Positions 5,823 through 13,456 of a stretch of 30,878 nucleotides of DNA are shown piece by piece. The notes under the pieces are model-generated. The model made no database searches. It saw nothing but the letters and a program-made list of their open reading frames with translations, and was not told where the DNA came from. Within the stretch, counting starts at the first letter, position 1. Every line of letters starts with the position of its first letter. The stretch covers positions 1 to 30,878 of the forward strand of contig CAKSIW010000023.1 of the NCBI GenBank assembly GCA_934463175.1, written 5' to 3'. This DNA comes from an uncultured Clostridia bacterium (GTDB lineage Bacteria; Bacillota; Clostridia; Monoglobales; Monoglobaceae). The translations under genes and the position numbers were made by a program.

Positions 5823-8462
5823 CTCTGTTATATATTCCCTGATTGCTTTCTCAACTGCCCGAACCTCCGACAAAAAAGCGTCGGCGGATATGCGCAGTGC
5901 GCCGTTCCCGAGAATAATCAGTTGTTCCATATTATCGGACGTTGCAACCCTGACGCTGTGGTTTCGGCTCAGCGCGTGCGACACTCTCTCGATATAGCTG
6001 TCGGCGGTTTCTGCCTCTTTTGTGTATATGACGCTTATGCCGCCATGCTTTTCAAGCTTTTCGCAGCCGCCCTTGACGCGGTATGCGTCAAACACCAGAA
6101 TGACCTCACAGCGGCGGAAACCGCGGTAGTTGCACAGCGTATTAATCAGGCTGCTCCTTGCAAGGTCAAGGTTGTCCTCCGCCTGCTTCTTCAGCCAATC
6201 CCATGCAAAAATAATGTTATAGCCGTCAACCAGCAAATATTCCGTGCCGTCCTTGGAACGGCTTTTGAGACTCTTAGCCGGTTTTTCGTTCTTAGGCTGT
6301 TTTTCGGTCGTTGCGGACGTCTTAATCGGATTTTCGTTATTAGTCGGTTTTTCGGTCGGTACGGGATTTTTCACCGTCCTCATCGCATCGCGTTCACGGC
6401 GTTTTATCGGTCCGTAGGTGCGTTCAAATATTTTCATCAGCTCCGCGTCCTCGGACACGGTATCGATAAATTCACGGACACGCACAGCCGAAATCGGCTC
6501 AGGCTCTGAATTTTCTTCCGCAAGCACCCGTCCGATGTGCATATAGCCGAACACTTCATCCCATTTCACCAAAAATCCTGCACCGTGTGAGCAGAACACG
6601 GAATCCGCAGTATTTTCAACGTCTCTCTCGCAGTCATAGCCGATTTCCGAAATAACCGCGTCGGCATTATGGCATGGGGCATATTCCTTCAGCGTGCAGA
6701 AAAGTCTCCCTTTTCCGCGCGTATATTCCGTGACCGCGGCATGATAGCCTTGCAGCTCCGACGCAGGAGCAGTGCCCGAAAGCCGCGCCGTGTCTCCGTT
6801 ATTCTCAGGCGGCAGACAGTCTCCGCCCATCAGCCGAATGTCGGTCATTGCACGTCCGACGCAATCACTCGGAACTTCAAGCTGAAATTCATACCACGGC
6901 TCAAGCAGAACGCTCTCCGCACTCATCAGCCCCTGTCGGACCGCACGGTATACCGCCTGACGGAAATCTCCGCCTTCGGTGTGCTTTTTGTGCGCTCTGC
7001 CCGCGATCAGGCTTATTTTTATATCCGTCACGGGCGAACCCGTCAAAACTCCTATATGCGTTTTCTCTTTGAGGTGAGTCATGATAAGCCTTTGCCAATT
7101 GCGGTCAAGCTCGTCCTCAGACACTCGGCATTCAAACCGAACGCCGCTTCCCCTCGGCAGCGGTTCAAGTGCCAGATGAACCTCCGCATAGTGTCTGAGC
7201 GGCTCATAGTGACCGACGCCCTCAACCTTGTTTGCGATTGTCTCCTTATACACAATGCTGCCTTCGCCGAACTCCGTTTCCATGCCGAACCGCTCACGCA
7301 GAATCCGCGCAAGAACCTCCTTCTGAATCTCACCCATGAGCCGCACATGAATTTCACCGAGCTGTTCATTCCATATGACATGAAGCTGCGGATCTTCCTC
7401 CTCCAGCCTTCTCAGATTTCCGAGAGCCGTGTGAATGTCTGCGCCCGATTTCACGTCAACGCGGTATGTCATGACGGGTTCAAGCAGCTGTGCGCCCCCG
7501 TCTGCCGCCGCGCCCAAGCCCTGACCTGCATATGTTTTTGAAAGTCCCGTAACCGCACAGATTGTTCCTGCCTCGGCAGTCTCGGATGCGGAAAACTTTT
7601 CACCGGAATATATGCGTATCCGATTCACCTTTTCGCACCACTCCGCACCGTCCTCAGACACGCCGCAAAGCTGTCCGCGCACTTTCAGCACACCGCCCGT
7701 GACCTTCAGATGTGTCAGCCTTTCGCCCCTGCTGTCGGTTGTGATTTTGAAAACGCGCGCGGCAAACTCCGTGCCGTATTCCTTCTTCAATGTATATTCG
7801 TCAATTCCCGAAAGCAGCTCCGCAACACCCTTACATTTCAGAGCCGAACCGAAATAGCACGGAAAAACATTTCGGTTCAAAACCGCTTCGGCGATTGTTT
7901 CACTTTCAAGGCTGCCGCATTTCAAAAATTCCTCCATTGCCGTCTCACTGCACATTGCAATGTTTTCGTTCCGCTGTGCCTTATTCATCCCGGAAAAATT
8001 CACGCATGAGTCACTCAGTCTTGACGCAAGCTCCGCCATCAGTTCTTTTTCATCAGCCTTGGCAATGTCTGTTTTGTTTATGAAAATGAAGGTCGGAACT
8101 CCATAGCACGTCAAAAGCCGCCACAGTGTTTCGGTGTGGCTTTGAACTCCGTCCGATGCGCTGATGACCAGAACGGCATAATCAAGAACCCTCAGCACTC
8201 TCTCGGTTTCAGCCGAAAAATCCACATGTCCCGGCGTGTCAAGCAGTGTGACCTCGGTGTTTTCAAGCGACAGCTGTGCCTGCTTTGAAAATATTGTTAT
8301 TCCGCGGTCACGCTCAATCCCGTGAGTATCCAGAAAAGTGTCCCTGTGGTCAACTCTGCCCTGTTTTCGGATTTCGCCCGAAAGATAGAGCATACATTCC
8401 GAAAGTGTTGTCTTGCCCGAGTCAACATGAGCAAGTATTCCGATTACCGTTTTTTTCTTCAT
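5808..8462 (-). CDS. TetM-like ribosomal GTPase fused to a C-terminal Rae1/YacP-type NYN nuclease domain
   Basis: 884 residues. Residues 1 to about 690 are a translation-factor GTPase of the Tet(M)/EF-G class: P-loop AHVDSGKTT, switch I DRGITIF, DTPGHVDF, INKTD, then domains II-V ending in the class-typical HGAGFLVKWDEVFGYMH. A Lys/Pro/Asn-rich linker (about 690-739) leads to residues 740-884, a NYN/PIN-like domain closely resembling B. subtilis Rae1 (YacP): LLVDGYNIIFAW, ILVFDAYRVKGG, YTKEAETADSYIE, VATSDNMEQ, LGNGALRISADAF. D746, the FDA aspartate and the TSD aspartate, the expected metal-binding acids, are all present. Tet(M) proteins bind the ribosomal A site and expel tetracycline; Rae1 cuts mRNA in the A site. 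The fusion therefore suggests ribosome-targeted mRNA cleavage or rescue, not simple resistance (inference). ATG 8462 has GGAG upstream. It follows htrA but is separated from it by a terminator. Confidence 0.9.
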   Translation of the reverse strand: MKKKTVIGILAHVDSGKTTLSECMLYLSGEIRKQGRVDHRDTFLDTHGIERDRGITIFSKQAQLSLENTEVTLLDTPGHVDFSAETERVLRVLDYAVLVISASDGVQSHTETLWRLLTCYGVPTFIFINKTDIAKADEKELMAELASRLSDSCVNFSGMNKAQRNENIAMCSETAMEEFLKCGSLESETIAEAVLNRNVFPCYFGSALKCKGVAELLSGIDEYTLKKEYGTEFAARVFKITTDSRGERLTHLKVTGGVLKVRGQLCGVSEDGAEWCEKVNRIRIYSGEKFSASETAEAGTICAVTGLSKTYAGQGLGAAADGGAQLLEPVMTYRVDVKSGADIHTALGNLRRLEEEDPQLHVIWNEQLGEIHVRLMGEIQKEVLARILRERFGMETEFGEGSIVYKETIANKVEGVGHYEPLRHYAEVHLALEPLPRGSGVRFECRVSEDELDRNWQRLIMTHLKEKTHIGVLTGSPVTDIKISLIAGRAHKKHTEGGDFRQAVYRAVRQGLMSAESVLLEPWYEFQLEVPSDCVGRAMTDIRLMGGDCLPPENNGDTARLSGTAPASELQGYHAAVTEYTRGKGRLFCTLKEYAPCHNADAVISEIGYDCERDVENTADSVFCSHGAGFLVKWDEVFGYMHIGRVLAEENSEPEPISAVRVREFIDTVSEDAELMKIFERTYGPIKRRERDAMRTVKNPVPTEKPTNNENPIKTSATTEKQPKNEKPAKSLKSRSKDGTEYLLVDGYNIIFAWDWLKKQAEDNLDLARSSLINTLCNYRGFRRCEVILVFDAYRVKGGCEKLEKHGGISVIYTKEAETADSYIERVSHALSRNHSVRVATSDNMEQLIILGNGALRISADAFLSEVRAVEKAIREYITEKSSV

Positions 8463-8542
8463 TCCCGTCTCCTTTGAGCTGATATCAGCTTTCCGAACCC
8501 GATCAAAAATCGGATAACCGATATCAAATTAACCAAAACCGC

Positions 8543-8583
8543 AAAAACACAGCCGCGGACAAAATGCCCGTGCTGTGTTTTTT
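8543..8583 (-). terminator. Terminator after htrA
   Basis: AAAAACACAGC (8543-8553) pairs with GCTGTGTTTTT (8572 onward) around an 18-base loop. On the minus strand the stem ends in a T run. It lies about 20 bases past the htrA stop. Confidence 0.75.
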
Positions 8584-8602
8584 GCCACCCGATCAGCTTT
8601 CC

Positions 8603-9928
8603 TTATTCAGGCTTTTCCTCGCTCAGCTTAACACTGACTGTCTGCGTCAGTCCTGTGCTGTATTTCCATATTTCAAGGCTCATTGTCTCGCCCGGCTTGT
8701 GCGAATCCTTAATCTTGTTCAGCTCATCGGTGGTCTTGACAGCCTTTCCGTCAGCCTTTGTGATTATATCGCCCTGCTCAAGACCCGCAATTTCAGCACC
8801 GCTGCCCGTCTGAGCCGCCATGACCTGAACGCCTGTCGGCCAGCCCTGACGCTTTGCCATGTAATCCGTGACATCACGGCTTGTTATTCCGATGACAGGT
8901 CTGCCCTTGACATAGCCATATTTAATCAGATCCTGAATTATCGGCTTTGCCGTTGAAATCGGAATTGCAAAGCCCATGCCCTCAACAGACGACGACGCAA
9001 TCTTAACCGAGTTGATTCCGATGACCTGACCGTATCCGTTAACCAGCGCACCGCCCGAGTTACCTTCGTTTATTGCCGCGTCGGTCTGAATGACAGTCAT
9101 TGTTCTGTTCTCAACCGTTATGGTTCTGTTGGTTGCGCTGATAATTCCCTGTGTCACGCTTCCGAAAAAGCTCATTCCCAGAGGATTTCCAATTGCAACC
9201 GCCTTTTCGCCAACCTCAACCTTTGAAGAATCGCCAAGCTCCGCAACAGTCAGAGCCTCGTTCGGCTGAATCTTGATGACCGCAAGGTCTGTCTTTGAAT
9301 CCGCGCCGATGACCTTTGCGTCATATTCCGAACCGGTGTTCAGAGAAACCTTGACCGATGACGCGCCGTCAATGACGTGGTTGTTTGTGATGATATATCC
9401 GTCCTCACTGATTATGATACCCGAACCAGAGCCTTCCGATGTGGTCGCGGTTCCGAATATGCTCATTCCGCCCTGAATCGTGCTGACGATTCCGACAACA
9501 GCGGGTCCGACCTTCTTTGCAATATCGGTTGTTGCAAGCTCCGTACCCGTTGTGACGGTCTGCTTTGCACCCTTTGAATCATCGGTGTTTTCGGCAAGCG
9601 ACTCAACAACCTTTGCCTTGTTTCCACTTCCGATTCTGCCTGAGCCCATGTTATATCCGACCGCAAACAGTCCGCCGAGAGCTGCCATGTTCACAACCGC
9701 CGCCGCAACGGCAATTGCAACATATCTCTTGAATCCAAACTTTTTCCTGTTGATATGTTCGCTCACAGGTCTTGTTTTAAGCGCGGTACAGACAGCCGAC
9801 CTCTGCCAGTCGTCCTCGTTCCAGCTTGTTTTGTTTTCAGTTTTCACTTCATATGTCCCGTTTTCCGCATTCACAACGCTGTCACGAGCTTCATCTTCAT
9901 TATAATTGTTTTTTTCAAATTCGTTCAT
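8603..9928 (-). CDS. htrA: HtrA/DegP-like membrane-anchored serine protease (S1C, one PDZ)
   Basis: 441 residues. A 67-residue acidic cytoplasmic tail precedes one membrane segment (about 68-91), then an extracytoplasmic linker, a trypsin-like domain (about 135-325) and one PDZ domain (about 340-435). The catalytic triad is visible: H184 in TNNHVID, D214 in SKTDLAV and S291 in NEGNSGGA. The family degrades misfolded secreted proteins at the outer face of the membrane. Long N-terminal tail plus single anchor is the usual Gram-positive form. ATG 9928 has AAAGGA 10 bases upstream. It lies 118 bases after the histidine kinase gene; no clear promoter is visible in that AT-rich gap, so read-through from the two-component operon is possible. 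The neighbourhood echoes the Bacillales walRK cluster, which also carries htrA and rlmH. Confidence 0.95.
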   Translation of the reverse strand: MNEFEKNNYNEDEARDSVVNAENGTYEVKTENKTSWNEDDWQRSAVCTALKTRPVSEHINRKKFGFKRYVAIAVAAAVVNMAALGGLFAVGYNMGSGRIGSGNKAKVVESLAENTDDSKGAKQTVTTGTELATTDIAKKVGPAVVGIVSTIQGGMSIFGTATTSEGSGSGIIISEDGYIITNNHVIDGASSVKVSLNTGSEYDAKVIGADSKTDLAVIKIQPNEALTVAELGDSSKVEVGEKAVAIGNPLGMSFFGSVTQGIISATNRTITVENRTMTVIQTDAAINEGNSGGALVNGYGQVIGINSVKIASSSVEGMGFAIPISTAKPIIQDLIKYGYVKGRPVIGITSRDVTDYMAKRQGWPTGVQVMAAQTGSGAEIAGLEQGDIITKADGKAVKTTDELNKIKDSHKPGETMSLEIWKYSTGLTQTVSVKLSEEKPE

Positions 9929-10046
9929 ATATGCCGCATCCTTTCTTTATATTACACCTTCAAAAACATCTCTTTGTTTTTGTTAATCATAATATAACAC
10001 TGATTTATTACGATTTTATGAATAATCTGCTAAAAATTTTTTAAAG

Positions 10047-11465
10047 TTAAGCCCTGTCAAGACGGAACGAAAATTCCGCATATTCGCCCTCACGGCTGCT
10101 GACTTTGATGTCCTTGCCGTGACTGTTTAATATATCCTTAACAATATACAGCCCGATTCCCGTTCCGTTTCGGTTTATCGAGCGCGAACGGTCAACCTTA
10201 TAGAACCGTTCAAAAATCATCTTCAGTTCATTCTCCGCAATGCCGCAGCCCGTGTTGTATACCGAAACCTGCGCCTCCTGCTGGACACACTTCACGCTGA
10301 CCTTAATTTCGCCGCCCTCATTGGTGAATTTAATCGCGTTGTCAAGCAAATTGGTGAGAACACGTCTGATTGAGTCAACGTCCGCCCTCACAAAACAGCT
10401 TTCGTCATCAAACTCAATGCTGACATTTATGCCCTTTTCCTCAATCCTGTTTTCAAAATTAATCACCGTGCGCCGAATCACTTCATTTATATCAAAATCG
10501 GTCATTTCAAGCTGAAGCTTTCCGTTTTTCAGCCGTGTTATGTCGAGAAATGAATTTACAAGTGATGACAGCCGCGTGATTTCGTCCTTGACAATCACGA
10601 GATAGTCACGCTGTCTTTCGGGAGGAATTGTATCGTCCAGAATCCCGTCCACAAAGCCCGCAATCGTTGTCATCGGCGTTCTCAGCTCATGGGACACGTC
10701 CGAAATGAAGCTTTCGCGAACCTCGTCCGCACGTTCAAGGTCGGACGCCATATCGTTGAAGGTGTGAGCCAGCTCGCTTATCTCGGTTATATTATATCCC
10801 TTTCTGCCCTCTTCAACACGGCTTGAGTAGTCGCCCTTTGCAAATTTTTTTGCAGCAGTCCCGATTTGCTTGATCAGCTGTGAAATTTTCCGCGAAACCG
10901 CAAAAGAAAAAATAAACGTCACAAAGACAACAAAAAGAATCGAAAGTCCGATTATCCTCGAAATCTGGAGCTTCATTCTGTTCATTTCGGGAACGGTTGA
11001 GCTGATGAAAACCGCGCCGATGACATCTCTGTTTGCGCCGTTCACAACAGGAACCTGAAGCGTGAACATCTCGGTTCTGTAGATTCCGCCGAGTGTTCCG
11101 CTGACAAAGCTCTCACGGTTTGACAAAACCTCGGAGCAATACTCCGCTGCGACATACTTTATGCTCTGGTCATATACCGCGGAATCCGCCGATGCCATGA
11201 TGACTTTTCTGTCCTTGTCAATGATGAGAATGTTCTTGTCGGTGCTTCTTGAAAATCCGTAGAGAAAATTCTCCAGACGCTCCACGCTTGTTCCGCTGTC
11301 AATGAAGCTTGCAATCGCCTTGGCATTGTCCTTCAGCGTGTCAACGCGTTCCTTATAGATATATTTGGAAATCAGCATATATTCCACAAGTGCCATTGAC
11401 ATGATGCCCAAAACAACAATTATTATATTGACCGAAAAAATTCTTGAAAATACACTCTTTTTCAA
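10047..11465 (-). CDS. Sensor histidine kinase (Cache/PAS-like sensor, HAMP, HisKA, HATPase)
   Basis: 472 residues. Two membrane segments (about 11-33 and 170-190) flank an extracytoplasmic domain of about 135 residues with a PAS/Cache look (NILIIDKDRKVIMASAD). A HAMP linker (about 191-246) is followed by the phosphoacceptor H259 in ISDVSHELRTP and an ATPase domain (NLLDNAIKF, GCGIAENEL, FERFYKVDRS, NGTGIGLYIVKDI). No cytoplasmic PAS is seen, unlike B. subtilis WalK. Its partner is almost surely the response regulator 28 bases upstream. Because walR further up the operon has no kinase of its own, cross-phosphorylation of WalR is conceivable but unsupported. The start appears to be TTG (11465) with a GGTGGG SD 6 bases upstream; no good ATG precedes the first membrane segment. 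Confidence 0.93.
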   Translation of the reverse strand: MKKSVFSRIFSVNIIIVVLGIMSMALVEYMLISKYIYKERVDTLKDNAKAIASFIDSGTSVERLENFLYGFSRSTDKNILIIDKDRKVIMASADSAVYDQSIKYVAAEYCSEVLSNRESFVSGTLGGIYRTEMFTLQVPVVNGANRDVIGAVFISSTVPEMNRMKLQISRIIGLSILFVVFVTFIFSFAVSRKISQLIKQIGTAAKKFAKGDYSSRVEEGRKGYNITEISELAHTFNDMASDLERADEVRESFISDVSHELRTPMTTIAGFVDGILDDTIPPERQRDYLVIVKDEITRLSSLVNSFLDITRLKNGKLQLEMTDFDINEVIRRTVINFENRIEEKGINVSIEFDDESCFVRADVDSIRRVLTNLLDNAIKFTNEGGEIKVSVKCVQQEAQVSVYNTGCGIAENELKMIFERFYKVDRSRSINRNGTGIGLYIVKDILNSHGKDIKVSSREGEYAEFSFRLDRA

Positions 11466-11493
11466 AGGCTGCCCACCACTTTTTCATTCAGAT

Positions 11494-12207
11494 TTAACTT
11501 CCCTGCTGTCTGACTTCAAACTTGTAGCCGACCCCCCAAACGGTTTTAAGCTGCCATGTGCTGTCCTTCGGCTTGTCATCGCCCTCGATTTTTTCGCGTA
11601 TGCGCTTGATGTGCACATCAACCGTCCGCGAATCGCCGAAAAATTCATATCCCCAGATTTCGTCAAGAAGCTGATCGCGTGTGAAAACCTTGTTAGGATT
11701 CTTCGCGAGAAAATACAGAAGCTCAAACTCCTTCGGCGGAAGCTCCAGTCTTTTTCCTCCGAGATACACCTCATAGGTCTCCTGATTTATGCTCAGTCCT
11801 TCAAATGCCAGCTCTCGGCTCGCCGTCTTTTCTTCCTCCGCGGGCGCGCTCCGCCTCAGCACCGCTTTTATGCGTGCAACAAGCTCCTTCGGCTCAAAAG
11901 GCTTCACAATATAGTCATCTGCCCCAAGCTCAAGTCCCAGAACCTTGTCGAACACCTCGCCCTTTGCGGTCAGCATAATCACGGGAACATCGGACTCCGC
12001 CCGTATCTCGCGGCAAACCTGCCAGCCGTCCTTTCCCGGGAGCATTACGTCAAGAATCACAATTGCAGGGTGAAGCTCCCTGAATCTTTCAACCGCGCTC
12101 TTTCCGTCATATACCGTGCAGGCGGTGTAGCCCTCCTTTTCGACATAAAGGCGGATAAGCTCGCAAATATTTTTTTCATCGTCAACAATCAAAACAAGGT
12201 TATTCAT
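11494..12207 (-). CDS. OmpR-family response regulator
   Basis: 237 residues: receiver domain (1 to about 120) with phosphoacceptor D53 in IVILDVMLPG, acidic pocket VDDE near residue 9, and lysine in IVKPFEP, followed by a winged-helix DNA-binding domain (about 135-232; DSRTVDVHIKRIREK, WQLKTVWGVGYKFE). It lies 28 bases upstream of the histidine kinase gene, the standard cognate arrangement, and 34 bases downstream of rlmH. ATG 12207 follows AAGGAAAG. The regulon is unknown; htrA downstream is a candidate target by position, as in CssRS-type systems, but no operator was recognised. Confidence 0.93.
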   Translation of the reverse strand: MNNLVLIVDDEKNICELIRLYVEKEGYTACTVYDGKSAVERFRELHPAIVILDVMLPGKDGWQVCREIRAESDVPVIMLTAKGEVFDKVLGLELGADDYIVKPFEPKELVARIKAVLRRSAPAEEEKTASRELAFEGLSINQETYEVYLGGKRLELPPKEFELLYFLAKNPNKVFTRDQLLDEIWGYEFFGDSRTVDVHIKRIREKIEGDDKPKDSTWQLKTVWGVGYKFEVRQQGS

Positions 12208-12241
12208 TTGAATCTTTCCTTACTTATGTTATTATTCAAAT

Positions 12242-12724
12242 CTACTTATGATATGTCTTGCCCCCGGCAATTGTAAACGCTCTGTAAATCTGCTCCGACA
12301 AAATAACACGCATCAGCATGTGCGGAAACGTCATTTCGGAAAAGCTCAGCCGCAGCCGTGCCATTGCCTTGATTTCCTCCGAAAGACCGAGAGACCCTCC
12401 GATGACAAAGACAACATGACTGATTCCCGAAACCGCATACTCCGAAAGCAGCTGCGAAAATCTCTCCGACGAAAGCTGCTTTCCCTCAACACAAAGCGCA
12501 ATCACCGCCGCGCCCTTCGGTATTTTTGCCGCAATCCGTTCGCCCTCGCGGCAAAGCACCGTCTCACGTTCACGTTCTGTCGGATTGTCGGGCGTTTTCT
12601 CGTCCTTAACCTCAACAATCTCAAAACGGCAGTATGCACTCAGCCGCTTTGAATATTCCTCCACCGCCGCCGAGAAAAACTTTTCTTTAATCTTTCCCGC
12701 AGCAATAATTGTCACACTCAGCAT
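12242..12724 (-). CDS. rlmH: 23S rRNA pseudouridine-1915 N3-methyltransferase RlmH
   Basis: 160 residues, the usual RlmH length (SPOUT family). It methylates N3 of pseudouridine 1915 in helix 69 of 23S rRNA using S-adenosylmethionine, acting on assembled 70S ribosomes. The knot region is clear: VVFVIGGSLGLSEEIK, then SFSEMTFPHMLMRVILSEQ and IYRAFTIAGG, ending in the conserved YHK. The ATG overlaps the walR stop in a TAATG junction (one shared base at 12724), so translation is coupled to walR. RlmH also sits at the end of the wal cluster in Bacillales, which supports a conserved neighbourhood. Confidence 0.97.
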   Translation of the reverse strand: MLSVTIIAAGKIKEKFFSAAVEEYSKRLSAYCRFEIVEVKDEKTPDNPTERERETVLCREGERIAAKIPKGAAVIALCVEGKQLSSERFSQLLSEYAVSGISHVVFVIGGSLGLSEEIKAMARLRLSFSEMTFPHMLMRVILSEQIYRAFTIAGGKTYHK

Positions 12725-13419
12725 TATGGCTGAAAATAGTAGCCCACGCCGCGTTTTGTCATGATATACCGCGGCTCTGAAGGGTCGTCCTCAATCTTTT
12801 CTCTCAGACGTCTCACCGTGACATCAACCGTGCGCACGTCACCGTAATATTCATAATCCCAAACGCTCTCCAGCAGGCTCTGCCTTGAAAACACCTTGTT
12901 CGGCTGGCTTGCAAGAAACTTTATCAAATCAAATTCGCGTATCGTCAGTTCAACCAGTCTGTCGTTCTTATACAGCTCATACCGGTTGAAATCCAAGGTG
13001 AAGCAGCTCACGCGGAGCTTCTCCGTCTGTTCGGGTGCGCGGTCGGTGAACACGCCCGAGCTTCGTCTCACATTTGCCTTTATTCTCGCCATCAGCTCTC
13101 TTATGCTGAACGGCTTTGTGATATAGTCATCGGCACCGAGTTCAAGACCCAGAACCTTGTCAAGTTCTTCCTCGCGCGCCGTCAGCATAATGATCGGCAC
13201 GGACGATTTCTCGCGTATTTTCTTGCACACCGAAAAACCGTCAAGCTTAGGCAGCATGACATCAAGAAGAATCAAATCGGGTTCAACCTGCGATGCCTTG
13301 CTGACAGCTTCCTCGCCGTCATATGCCTCAAACACCACATATCCCTCTTTGCGGAGATTTATTTTCAGAATTTCAACAATCGGTCTTTCATCATCAACAA
13401 CCAAAATCTTTTTATCCAA
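12724..13419 (-). CDS. walR: WalR (YycF)-type response regulator
   Basis: 231 residues from TTG 13419. The receiver domain has D53 in LILLDVMLPKLDG and the VDDE acidic pocket; the OmpR-type winged helix ends TVDVTVRRLREKIE then GVGYYFQP, near-identical in wording to B. subtilis WalR. WalR is the master regulator of peptidoglycan hydrolases in Firmicutes. Start choice: GTG 13428 overlaps the AGGGG SD, whereas TTG 13419 is 8 bases from it and gives MDKKILVVDDE, exactly how B. subtilis WalR begins. It is 28 bases after an M23 peptidase gene and overlaps rlmH by one base. A WalR-type box lies upstream of the operon (15057-15084), pointing to autoregulation. No walK follows it. Confidence 0.92.
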   Translation of the reverse strand: MDKKILVVDDERPIVEILKINLRKEGYVVFEAYDGEEAVSKASQVEPDLILLDVMLPKLDGFSVCKKIREKSSVPIIMLTAREEELDKVLGLELGADDYITKPFSIRELMARIKANVRRSSGVFTDRAPEQTEKLRVSCFTLDFNRYELYKNDRLVELTIREFDLIKFLASQPNKVFSRQSLLESVWDYEYYGDVRTVDVTVRRLREKIEDDPSEPRYIMTKRGVGYYFQP

Positions 13420-13456
13420 CTCACTCACCCCTGTTCACAGGATTTATGCGCGGCTG

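Noticed and set aside
6669..7541. Plus-strand open frame of 290 codons antisense to the GTPase fusion
   Set aside because: Composition is that of a shadow frame; the opposite strand encodes intact GTPase domains.
5808..8462. Naming this gene a tetracycline resistance determinant (tetM/tetO/tetW)
   Set aside because: The sequence is diverged from true Tet(M) in switch I and domain IV and carries a nuclease domain; resistance cannot be claimed from family resemblance.
10047..11465. Calling this kinase WalK
   Set aside because: It lies next to a different response regulator and has no cytoplasmic PAS domain; no direct link to WalR is visible.
11365..12276. Plus-strand open frame of 303 codons antisense to the response regulator
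   Set aside because: Shadow of a well-recognised OmpR-family gene; no motif and no SD.
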